Shown here in pieces: positions 17,482 through 24,800 of a DNA stretch of 64,000 nucleotides. Source of the stretch: CAIYUC01 sp963682005 (lineage in GTDB: Bacteria > Bacteroidota > Bacteroidia > Bacteroidales > FEN-979). A program made the position numbers and the translations under genes. Position 1 is the stretch's first letter, and each line of letters begins with the position of its first letter. The stretch covers positions 1-64,000 of the forward strand of contig OY820914.1 of assembly GCA_963682005.1 (NCBI GenBank), read 5' to 3'. Below the pieces are notes generated by a model, which searched no databases, had not been told where the DNA came from, and saw nothing but the letters and a program-made list of their open reading frames with translations.

Positions 17482-18846
17482 TTAGTTATAAACGTGAGAC
17501 GCCCTGGCCGGGTTATCATCTTTCTGACGGCCGAGGAATGGCTGGACGCAACGAAAACCGATATAGCATTTTGAGGTATCCTGGAATTCGTATGCCCTTG
17601 AAGAAACCTGAAGGTAGAAAGCAATGTCTTTCCATGAGCCGCCACGAACAACTTTCCGTTTCATTGCGGGTGGATCAGTATCTTTTGCATTATATGTATA
17701 ATCCGGATTCAGGTCCCAGGTAAAGTTATAGGATGACGGATTGAAGGCAGAGCGCGTCCATTCCGCTACATTTCCGGCCATATCGTACAATGCATAGTCA
17801 TTGGCTGGATAATGGGCGACAACAACCGGTGTGGCACCGCCATCGTCAATGTAATTTCCGCGTAAAGGCTTGAAATTGGCAAGGAAGCAACCTTTATCAT
17901 TCCTGGTGTAGGGACCGCCCCAGGGGTAGGGGTTTCCGTCATAACCGCCACGTGCGGCCCATTCCCATTCACCTTCTGTTGGAAGGCGGTATTCGCTGAC
18001 GCCAGCTTCACCTTTTTTACCAGCCAGGAAACTTTCCTTGAGCTGGGTTCTCCAGATGCAGAATGCATTTGCCTGTTTCCAGCTGACACCTACAACAGGG
18101 TAATTGTCGTAAGCCGGATGCCAGAAATATTTTTCGGTCATCGGGTCGTTGAATGAATAAACATAGTCGTGTATCCAGCAGAGGGTATCAGGAAATACAT
18201 TGATCACTTCCTTCCTGACATATACCGACCTGTCCTTCAACCCTTGCGGCCGGTTTGCGAGGCCTGCATCCTTTGTATCACCACCTGAATAATCTTTGTG
18301 CGCAGCGGCCTTGAGATCGATGAAATAATATTCGTAATAAAGTTTTCTTGTATCCAATTCTTTTCTCCTGAAGAAACGTTCACTTTCGGGGAGGTACATC
18401 TGTGACAAAGCATCACGTACATCCTGTTGTTCTGAGTTCCATTCAAGTTTGGCTTCCCAGTTGAGGAACGGAGGATCGAAGGTTTCGCCGGTTTTCTTAT
18501 TCTCGGAAACGAGGTATACTTCCGGTTTGACTTCCCCTAACAACCTGCGGGCAATGGAGTCGCGAACCCAATAGACGAATTGCCTGTATTCGTTATTGGT
18601 GATCTCCGTCTGATCCATGTAAAATGCCGATACCGTCACTGTTTTGGGGTTGTTCAACTGTGCATATGGTACGTCCTGGTCGCCTGTTCCCATGGTGAAC
18701 GATCCCATCGGAATGTAAACCATTCCGAACGGTTCCTGTTGAAAATATCTTTTTCTGTTCTTAACTCCTGTCAACTCGCCATTCCCTGAGTTACCGCAAC
18801 TTCCCAGGAAGATGATGAGCGCGAAATAAACGAGCAGTTTTTTCAT
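17482..18846 (-). CDS. gldK: Type IX secretion lipoprotein GldK (PorK), FGE-sulfatase fold
   Basis: GldK/PorK is an outer-membrane lipoprotein forming the periplasmic ring with GldN. The 454-residue protein begins with a lipoprotein signal (lipobox LGSC, Cys17). The mature part has a formylglycine-generating-enzyme-like fold: PMGSFTMGTGDQDVPYAQ, MDQTEITNNEYRQF, EYRLPTEGEWEWAARGG, YDMAGNVAEWT and VVRGGSWKD. The fold is used structurally here and is not known to be catalytic. It lies first of the gldK-L-M-N block, about 100 bases after the porP stop, with its own likely -7 box in that gap. Confidence 0.96.
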   Translation of the reverse strand: MKKLLVYFALIIFLGSCGNSGNGELTGVKNRKRYFQQEPFGMVYIPMGSFTMGTGDQDVPYAQLNNPKTVTVSAFYMDQTEITNNEYRQFVYWVRDSIARRLLGEVKPEVYLVSENKKTGETFDPPFLNWEAKLEWNSEQQDVRDALSQMYLPESERFFRRKELDTRKLYYEYYFIDLKAAAHKDYSGGDTKDAGLANRPQGLKDRSVYVRKEVINVFPDTLCWIHDYVYSFNDPMTEKYFWHPAYDNYPVVGVSWKQANAFCIWRTQLKESFLAGKKGEAGVSEYRLPTEGEWEWAARGGYDGNPYPWGGPYTRNDKGCFLANFKPLRGNYIDDGGATPVVVAHYPANDYALYDMAGNVAEWTRSAFNPSSYNFTWDLNPDYTYNAKDTDPPAMKRKVVRGGSWKDIAFYLQVSSRAYEFQDTSKCYIGFRCVQPFLGRQKDDNPARASHVYN

Positions 18847-18929
18847 TGTAAAGTTGATTAGTGTTGAAAAATAACGCTACTTATTGAGGATTATTATGTT
18901 TTAGTCTTTTGAGATTTTAATCAAAACGG

Positions 18930-18937
18930 CAAATTTA
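18930..18937 (-). promoter_or_regulatory. Possible internal promoter (-7 box) before gldK
   Basis: The minus strand reads TAAATTTG, fitting TAnnTTTG, 83 bases before the gldK ATG in the porP-gldK gap. No clear -33 element accompanies it, so gldKLMN may also be read from the porP promoter. Confidence 0.4.
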
Positions 18938-18947
18938 AACTATTCTG

Positions 18948-19886
18948 TTAAAGAAACCGGGTATTTTTATAACTTTTCCTAAATTTTTCTGTCTCAATTT
19001 TAAAGCAGTAATTCAGAATGATTTCAAGGCTTCCACCGTTGTTTATCCCGGTGCCGGAAGTTCCGATATCATATGATATGCCGATCTTAAAGCTTTTGAT
19101 TGCCATTCCAAAAATCAACGGGATGGATGCAACCCCGTCCTGGTAGCGGAATCCGATTCCTCCCGATAATTTTTTATTGTAGTTGACGATGGCATTTACC
19201 GTGGTTTGCCATTCGGTCCCATCGAACATAATGATTGCAGAAGGCTGAAGTTCAAATCCCGGGTAGTTAGGGACAGGCCAGTAATAACCACCATCCAGAT
19301 TGTAGGTCCTGCGCAGCTTGTATCCATTCTTCTTCTGCCTGGTCTGAAGCAATTGTAAGGCTGAAAAACCGATGTAGTACTTATCCGGCACTTTATAAAA
19401 TGCACCGATGGAGGCATCCACTACCATATCACCCGACTTGTTATCTGTTGATTCAAGCAACGGGTCTTCCTGGTTTATGGCACCTTCCTTGAGTTTGCCC
19501 AGATCAAGTTTTGAATTCTGGAGGATAATTTCCGCACCGATCCCGAGATTGCCTGTTCCGAGATCCATATGGTAGGCATAGCCAAGTTTCACCTGGGTGG
19601 TTTTGAAATCGGCGACCATATCCTGCATAATGCTTCCGCCAAGACCTCCGTGCAGGAATTTCAGTGGTGAATCTATGGTAACGAGGAAAGTCTGCGGAGC
19701 CCCTTTTAACCCCATCCACATTTGACGGACAAGGCCTGTTGCACAAATCCCTTCGTTGCTCCCGGCATACCCGGGATTAAAGGCCATCTGGGTGTACATG
19801 TACTGGGTGATCAACGGCGTTTGTTGGGAATATGCAGATAAACCGGACAGAAAAATAATAAAGAAGTACAGTATACGCTGTCTCAT
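18948..19886 (-). CDS. porP: PorP/SprF family type IX secretion outer-membrane protein
   Basis: PorP/SprF proteins are outer-membrane beta-barrels tied to the T9SS ring and to export of particular adhesins. From the ATG at 19884-19886 there are 312 residues with a signal peptide ending AYSQ. An in-frame start at 20030 would add 48 residues that do not look like coding sequence and would precede the signal, so it is rejected. Family marks are the opening QYMYTQMAFNPGYAGSNEGI, the GGLGGSIMQD turn, and a C-terminal strand ending LEIILNYCF. It heads the T9SS operon, as in many Bacteroidota. Confidence 0.94.
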   Translation of the reverse strand: MRQRILYFFIIFLSGLSAYSQQTPLITQYMYTQMAFNPGYAGSNEGICATGLVRQMWMGLKGAPQTFLVTIDSPLKFLHGGLGGSIMQDMVADFKTTQVKLGYAYHMDLGTGNLGIGAEIILQNSKLDLGKLKEGAINQEDPLLESTDNKSGDMVVDASIGAFYKVPDKYYIGFSALQLLQTRQKKNGYKLRRTYNLDGGYYWPVPNYPGFELQPSAIIMFDGTEWQTTVNAIVNYNKKLSGGIGFRYQDGVASIPLIFGMAIKSFKIGISYDIGTSGTGINNGGSLEIILNYCFKIETEKFRKSYKNTRFL

Positions 19887-20132
19887 CCACGTGTTTTTTG
19901 TGCATCCAAATTCAGCCCGGAAATCGGAATGGCTCATATTTCCGGTCTTCAAAACCGGGCTAAAAGTAATATTTTTTTTGTTATCCCGGTATTCGCATCG
20001 ACAAATTATTGAAATACCTCTGATTCCCATCTTAGAAACGAATTCAAATGCAAATAATTATACTTGGAATTCAAAAAAATGTTTCAATTGTCTTCCATTT
20101 ATGAAGGCGTCGGAAATGCATTCCCAAGTTCA

Positions 20133-20140
20133 TATCTTTG
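20133..20140 (+). promoter_or_regulatory. Bacteroidota -7 box before the YitT-family gene
   Basis: TATCTTTG fits TAnnTTTG and lies 24 bases before the ATG at 20165. The expected -33 TTG is not evident at normal spacing. Confidence 0.5.
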
Positions 20141-20164
20141 CAGGACATATAAAACCTCAGCGTT

Positions 20165-21061
20165 ATGGCATTTTTTGTACTTCAGGAAAAACCTTTTACA
20201 CGGAAATGGTTTCTCTCGTACACCCTGATCATCCTGGGCTCCTTTATCCTGGCTTCAGGGTTTGTATTATTTATCACCCCATATAAAATCGTACCGGGGG
20301 GAGTGTATGGCATTTCGATCGTATTGCATTGGCTTTTCGGCACACCGGTCGGATTGATGGCTCTTGCATTTGATATCCCCCTTACCCTCATCGGGATCAA
20401 AATCCTTGGTCCCCGGTTCGGGATTAAAACGGTAGTGGGCTTTTCCCTCACTGCTGTCTTCACTGATACGTTGACATACTTTTGGGGAAGTGAGCCATTG
20501 GTAAAGGGAGACACCCTACTTTCGTGCATTTTCGGAGGTGTAATGTTAGGGCTCGGCATCGGGCTAATCTTCAAATCGAAGGCCACTTCAGGAGGATCGG
20601 ACATTGTAGCCATGATCATAAACAAATATACCAAGCTTCCGTTAGGGCAGCTGATGATCTATGTTGATTCCGTGATCGTGCTATTCGGGCTTGTTGTTTT
20701 CAGGGACTGGAAAGTTCCGCTCTATTCATGGATCGTCATCTTCATTACCGGGAAAGTGATCGACATCGTCATGGACGGGATCAGCTATGACAAAAGTCTG
20801 TTCATCATTTCCGACAAGCATGAGGAAATCAGGGAAAAGATCCTCATGAACCTGAACAGGGGAGGAACCCTGATCGAAGGAAAAGGCATGTATAATATGG
20901 CGGACCGGAAAATCATTTTTACCGTTGTCAGCCGCCGTGAACTTGCAACACTGGAAGAATATATCCACCAGATCGATCCCAAAGCATTCCTGACCGTCAT
21001 CAATGCCACCGAGATCCTTGGGGAAGGATTCAAATCGCTGGACGAAAAGATTACGGGATAG
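20165..21061 (+). CDS. YitT/DUF161 family membrane protein with DUF2179 tail
   Basis: The 298-residue protein has about five or six transmembrane helices in its first 200 residues, with the family motif block GGVYGISIVLHWLFGTPVG and KATSGGSDIVAMIINKYT, and a soluble C-terminal domain (about 210-290; LNRGGTLIEGKGMYN, VSRREL) that matches the DUF2179 ACT-like domain. Function of the family is unknown; transport has been suggested. It is transcribed divergently from porP and converges on rseP, the two stops being only two bases apart. No downstream terminator fits in that gap. Confidence 0.92.
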   Translation: MAFFVLQEKPFTRKWFLSYTLIILGSFILASGFVLFITPYKIVPGGVYGISIVLHWLFGTPVGLMALAFDIPLTLIGIKILGPRFGIKTVVGFSLTAVFTDTLTYFWGSEPLVKGDTLLSCIFGGVMLGLGIGLIFKSKATSGGSDIVAMIINKYTKLPLGQLMIYVDSVIVLFGLVVFRDWKVPLYSWIVIFITGKVIDIVMDGISYDKSLFIISDKHEEIREKILMNLNRGGTLIEGKGMYNMADRKIIFTVVSRRELATLEEYIHQIDPKAFLTVINATEILGEGFKSLDEKITG

Positions 21062-21063
21062 CC

Positions 21064-22386
21064 CTATTTCCTGAACAGGTTGATGATATCATTCCCATTG
21101 GCGAAAATGAGAAGTCCGAAGAGGATTACCATTCCCACGATCTGTGAATATTCCATGAATTTGTCACTGGGTTTCCTTCGGAAGATCATCTCATACAGGA
21201 GGAACATCACATGACCTCCGTCAAGTGCCGGGATCGGCAGGACATTCAGAATGGCCAGCATGATCGAAAGGAATGCCGTCAATGACCAGAAGGCATACCA
21301 GTCCCAGACAGCAGGAAAGATCTTGCCGATGGTTATAAATCCGCCAACCGATTCATAGGCATTTTTCTGAGAGAAGATGATCTTGATGGATTTCAGGTAA
21401 TTCCCGACGCCTTCAAAGGCCCTGACAAAACCTGCAGGAATGGCCGACACCGCGGAATAGGTTTTTTCCCTGAAGTCCAGAAATTTATCCGGTCCTTTTC
21501 GCTGGACTCCGATAAAGCCATCTGCTGAAACCAGTACGGGCAACCTGAGCGTATCTTTTTCCCTGACCAGGATGACATTAATGGTTTCCCCTTTGTTTCT
21601 CAATACTACATTCCTGAATTCGTCATAAAAGGGCATGATGGTATCATTCACCCCGATGATCCTGTCATTGGGTTTGATCCCGGCTTTGCTGGCGCCGGTT
21701 CCCTTCGAAACAGCCTCGACTTCGAACGGGATGCGCACGCTGATGAAATCTGGTGATTTCTGCTTGATGATCCTGCTGATGAATCCGTTCGGGATTGTGA
21801 CTTCAACCGGATTTCCTTCTCTTTCGACCTCAACCGTTTTTGCTTCATTCAGGATGATGGTTTTCGGGATATCGATAAACTCCTCAATGTATTTATGATC
21901 GACCGACAGTATCTTATCGCCATTGCGGAGGCCCATCTGGTATCCGAGCGAATCAACAGTGATACCATATTTAACAGCTGAAGTAGGCAGGTACTGTTCA
22001 CCCCAGAGGAAAAGCAGGAAAATATAGATCACAATGGCAAGGATCAGGTTCACAGTTACCCCGCCGAGCATAATGATGAGGCGCTGCCAGGCTGGTTTGG
22101 ACCTGAATTCCCAGGGCTGGGGTGGTTGTTTCAGCTGTTCGGTGTCCATAGACTCATCGATCATCCCCGAGATCTTTGTATATCCTCCCAGGGGAAGCCA
22201 TCCCAGGCCATATTCGGTTTCTCCTTTCTTAAACTTGAAAAGTGAGAACCATGGGTTGAAGAAAATATAGAACTTATCCACCCGGGCTTTGAACCATTTT
22301 GCAGTGAGAAAATGTCCGAGCTCATGAAAGATGACCAGGATAGAGAGGCTTAATAATAATTGTACGATTTTGATAAATATTTCCAT
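21064..22386 (-). CDS. rseP: RIP zinc metalloprotease RseP (site-2 protease)
   Basis: RseP cleaves membrane-embedded anti-sigma factors and signal-peptide remnants inside the lipid bilayer. The 440-residue protein has the active-site motif HELGH (21-25) in its first transmembrane helix, PDZ-like domains in the middle (GASKAGIKPNDRIIGVND), and the third-motif NVLPIPALDGGHV near residue 390, which completes zinc binding. Length agrees with the family. It is downstream of dxr with a repeat-filled gap of 165 bases, the dxr-rseP order being conserved in the phylum. Confidence 0.96.
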   Translation of the reverse strand: MEIFIKIVQLLLSLSILVIFHELGHFLTAKWFKARVDKFYIFFNPWFSLFKFKKGETEYGLGWLPLGGYTKISGMIDESMDTEQLKQPPQPWEFRSKPAWQRLIIMLGGVTVNLILAIVIYIFLLFLWGEQYLPTSAVKYGITVDSLGYQMGLRNGDKILSVDHKYIEEFIDIPKTIILNEAKTVEVEREGNPVEVTIPNGFISRIIKQKSPDFISVRIPFEVEAVSKGTGASKAGIKPNDRIIGVNDTIMPFYDEFRNVVLRNKGETINVILVREKDTLRLPVLVSADGFIGVQRKGPDKFLDFREKTYSAVSAIPAGFVRAFEGVGNYLKSIKIIFSQKNAYESVGGFITIGKIFPAVWDWYAFWSLTAFLSIMLAILNVLPIPALDGGHVMFLLYEMIFRRKPSDKFMEYSQIVGMVILFGLLIFANGNDIINLFRK

Positions 22387-22429
22387 TAATCTTTGAATTT
22401 TTGTTTTGGGTTAATACTTTCTTTTTAAA

Positions 22430-22500
22430 GTCATCGAGTCACCTAGTCACCTAGTCACCGAGTCACCGAGTCACCGAGTCATTGAGTCACCGAGTCACAG
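22430..22500. repeat. 8-bp tandem repeat (GTCACCGA family)
   Basis: About nine imperfect copies of GTCACCGA, with variants GTCACCTA, GTCATTGA and GTCATCGA. It lies between the dxr stop and the rseP start. It belongs to the set of 8-mer arrays described in the findings. Confidence 0.92.
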
Positions 22501-22515
22501 GGTGATTGGCAACTA

Positions 22516-22556
22516 TTCATTATTTCATTATATCATTATTTCATTATTTCATTATC
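22516..22556. repeat. 8-bp AT-rich tandem repeat (CATTATTT)
   Basis: About five copies of CATTATTT with one CATTATAT variant, touching the dxr stop codon. On the dxr sense strand this A-rich array comes first and the GACTCGGT array second. Confidence 0.9.
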
Positions 22557-23703
22557 TGATGAATTCGCGGGCTTTTTGCCGCGACAATATATCGGTTTCA
22601 ACATAATCAATATAGGACGGCTGTTTAATAAAGGGTACAACCTCCATGCATTTTTCGATGATCCCCGGCATTTCAAGGAATTCCAGCCGGTCTTCCAGGA
22701 AAGCATTCACAGCCATTTCGTTGGCTGCATTCAGGATGCATGCCAGGTTCCCTCCAGAGGCGAGTGCGTGGTAAGCCAGGTCAAGGCTTCTGAACAGCTC
22801 TTTATCGGGCGTTTCAAATGTAAGGCAGGGATGATCAAGAAAGCTGAACCTGGGAAAGGGTGACTGAATCCTATCAGGAAATGACAGGGCATAGAGAACA
22901 GGAAGCCTCATATCAGGCAACCCCATCTGGGCTTTCATTGAACCATCCACGAACTGGACGATGGAATGGATGACAGACTGCGGATGTATCACCACATCGA
23001 TCTGGCGGGGATCGAGGTTGAAAAGCCAGCGGGCTTCGATCACCTCCAGACCTTTATTCATAAGCGAAGCGGAATCGATGGTGATCTTGTTCCCCATTTT
23101 CCAGTTAGGATGGTTAAGTGCCGCTTCTTTTCTGACCTTTTCAAGGTGGTTCTTTTTCATCCCACGGAACGGTCCTCCTGAGGCTGTAAGGATGATCTTC
23201 TCGACCGAAGAATAACGTTCGCCCGAAAGGCACTGGAATATGGCCGAATGTTCCGAATCAACCGGCAGGATGGCAACCCTGCTGGCCATTGCTTCTTTCA
23301 TCACCAGGTCGCCAGCCACCACCAGGGATTCCTTGTTCGCAAGGGCCACATCTTTCCCGGCAGCAATAGAAGCAAGCGTAGGTTTTAACCCGGAATACCC
23401 TACAAGCGCATTAAGTACAAGATCAATCGTTTCCATTTCAACCACCTGGGAAATGGCGGCCTCTCCTGAATAAACTTTGACCGGGTAAGGCTTCAGGGCA
23501 TCAACAAGGTCCCTGTAACAATTATCATCGCCAATGACCACAGCATTTGGCAAAAACTCTATGGACTGTTTTATAAGAAGGGTGATATTGGATTGCGCGG
23601 TCAGCACTTCCACAGCAAAGCGGTCAGGGTTATGACGGATCACTTCGAGTGCCTGTGTTCCGATTGAACCGGTAGAACCGAGTATGGCAATATTTTTCTT
23701 CAC
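22552..23703 (-). CDS. dxr: 1-deoxy-D-xylulose 5-phosphate reductoisomerase
   Basis: Dxr converts DXP to 2-C-methyl-D-erythritol 4-phosphate with NADPH, the second step of the MEP isoprenoid pathway. The 383-residue protein has the NADPH-binding GSTGSIGTQALEVI, the AGKDVALANKESLVVAG helix, the metal/substrate motif PVDSEHSAIFQ, the flexible loop region TASGGPFR, and the C-terminal helical domain (GGNLACILNAANEMAVNAFL). The length is normal. It follows the M23 peptidase gene by 9 bases and precedes rseP, so an M23-dxr-rseP operon is likely. Confidence 0.97.
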   Translation of the reverse strand: MKKNIAILGSTGSIGTQALEVIRHNPDRFAVEVLTAQSNITLLIKQSIEFLPNAVVIGDDNCYRDLVDALKPYPVKVYSGEAAISQVVEMETIDLVLNALVGYSGLKPTLASIAAGKDVALANKESLVVAGDLVMKEAMASRVAILPVDSEHSAIFQCLSGERYSSVEKIILTASGGPFRGMKKNHLEKVRKEAALNHPNWKMGNKITIDSASLMNKGLEVIEARWLFNLDPRQIDVVIHPQSVIHSIVQFVDGSMKAQMGLPDMRLPVLYALSFPDRIQSPFPRFSFLDHPCLTFETPDKELFRSLDLAYHALASGGNLACILNAANEMAVNAFLEDRLEFLEMPGIIEKCMEVVPFIKQPSYIDYVETDILSRQKAREFIR

Positions 23704-23712
23704 CGGGCTGTT

Positions 23713-24642
23713 TTAAAATGTAATGTATTCTTTTGGATTGACCGGCTTTCCATCACTCCAAAGTTCAAAATGCAGATGTGGTCCGGTCGAAAGTTCACCA
23801 GTCTGGCCAACGATTGCTACCGGATCGCCCGCTTTTACGATATCTCCTTCCCGCTTCAGCAGTGCGGAGTTATGCTTATACGCTGAAATGATATTCGGCT
23901 GATGCTGGATGATGATGACATAACCTGTCTCAAGTGTCCAGTTGCTCAGGATCACTGTCCCGTCCAGGACCGCCTTGATGGCTTCATTCTGTTTCGAAAC
24001 AATATCGACCCCGTAATGGCCCTGCACAGGGTTGAATTCATTCGTGATGATCCCTTTCAGGGGTGTAAAGAACAATACGCTGCCGATGGAAGAATTCTTC
24101 ATGAATGCATTTTCGGAATTTTCCATCCGGTAAATGCTATATTTACTCTGGTTGTCAACTTCAAGCCGCAGCATTGAATCTTCGAGCGACCGCTTGATCT
24201 TGATGTTGCTGTATTTGTTGAGCGTATCTTTCGGGAGAGGAATATCGGTTGTAAGATCTTTTCCATTGATCACATTCCTGAGATTTTGGTAGAACAACTC
24301 TTTTTTTGCGAGGTCTTTTTCGATGGAATCGGTTTTAATCAGCAGCTTATAGAGTTTTTTCTGCAAACCCACATTGGTATATCCCGGAATATATTCACGC
24401 AAAGGTGTAAAGGCGATGAGAATACTTGTGAGAAAGATCAGGATAATGGTAAGGGATCCGAGGGCGACGAATACATTAAGCCGTGAAAGCCTGAAGGTCA
24501 ACCGTTCTTCAAGCGTTTCATCGTTCATAAACACCAGGCGGTATTTATTCCTGAGCTTGATTAACCATCTCCCCTTTATCTTTTCCTTTTTTTCTGCAGC
24601 CATCCGTTTGTTATTTTCAGCCTTATACCTTTCAGGCCTCAT
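23713..24642 (-). CDS. Membrane-anchored M23 (LytM-type) peptidase
   Basis: The 309-residue protein has a basic cytoplasmic N terminus, one transmembrane helix (about 54-76), a coiled-coil-like periplasmic stalk (about 90-180), and a C-terminal M23 zinc peptidase domain. The zinc ligands are visible: His209 and Asp213 (GHYGVD) and His291 in HLHF (289-292), with His258 as the probable catalytic base. This predicts an active peptidoglycan endopeptidase, unlike degenerate LytM activators. Such a protein is commonly found before dxr or near division genes in Bacteroidota. It diverges from porW across a 158-base gap. Confidence 0.93.
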   Translation of the reverse strand: MRPERYKAENNKRMAAEKKEKIKGRWLIKLRNKYRLVFMNDETLEERLTFRLSRLNVFVALGSLTIILIFLTSILIAFTPLREYIPGYTNVGLQKKLYKLLIKTDSIEKDLAKKELFYQNLRNVINGKDLTTDIPLPKDTLNKYSNIKIKRSLEDSMLRLEVDNQSKYSIYRMENSENAFMKNSSIGSVLFFTPLKGIITNEFNPVQGHYGVDIVSKQNEAIKAVLDGTVILSNWTLETGYVIIIQHQPNIISAYKHNSALLKREGDIVKAGDPVAIVGQTGELSTGPHLHFELWSDGKPVNPKEYITF

Positions 24643-24755
24643 GGTCAGATCAAAACCAGTGCAAAGGTCGTAAAATTTGGTTAACTACTGAGATTAGGAT
24701 ATCAAACGTTCAATTCGACAGCAAATTATATATGTCATATTTCAAAAATTTGAAA

Positions 24756-24763
24756 TATTTTTG
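24756..24763 (+). promoter_or_regulatory. Bacteroidota -7 box before porW
   Basis: TATTTTTG fits TAnnTTTG and lies 37 bases before the TTG start of porW in an AT-rich region. Confidence 0.45.
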
Positions 24764-24800
24764 TAAAAAATAAGTTATAAGTCATTTAAGCCATCTTGTT

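Noticed and set aside
19887..20030. Longer N terminus for porP from an ATG at 20030
   Set aside because: It would place 48 residues before a good signal peptide and use sequence that resembles the divergent promoter region.
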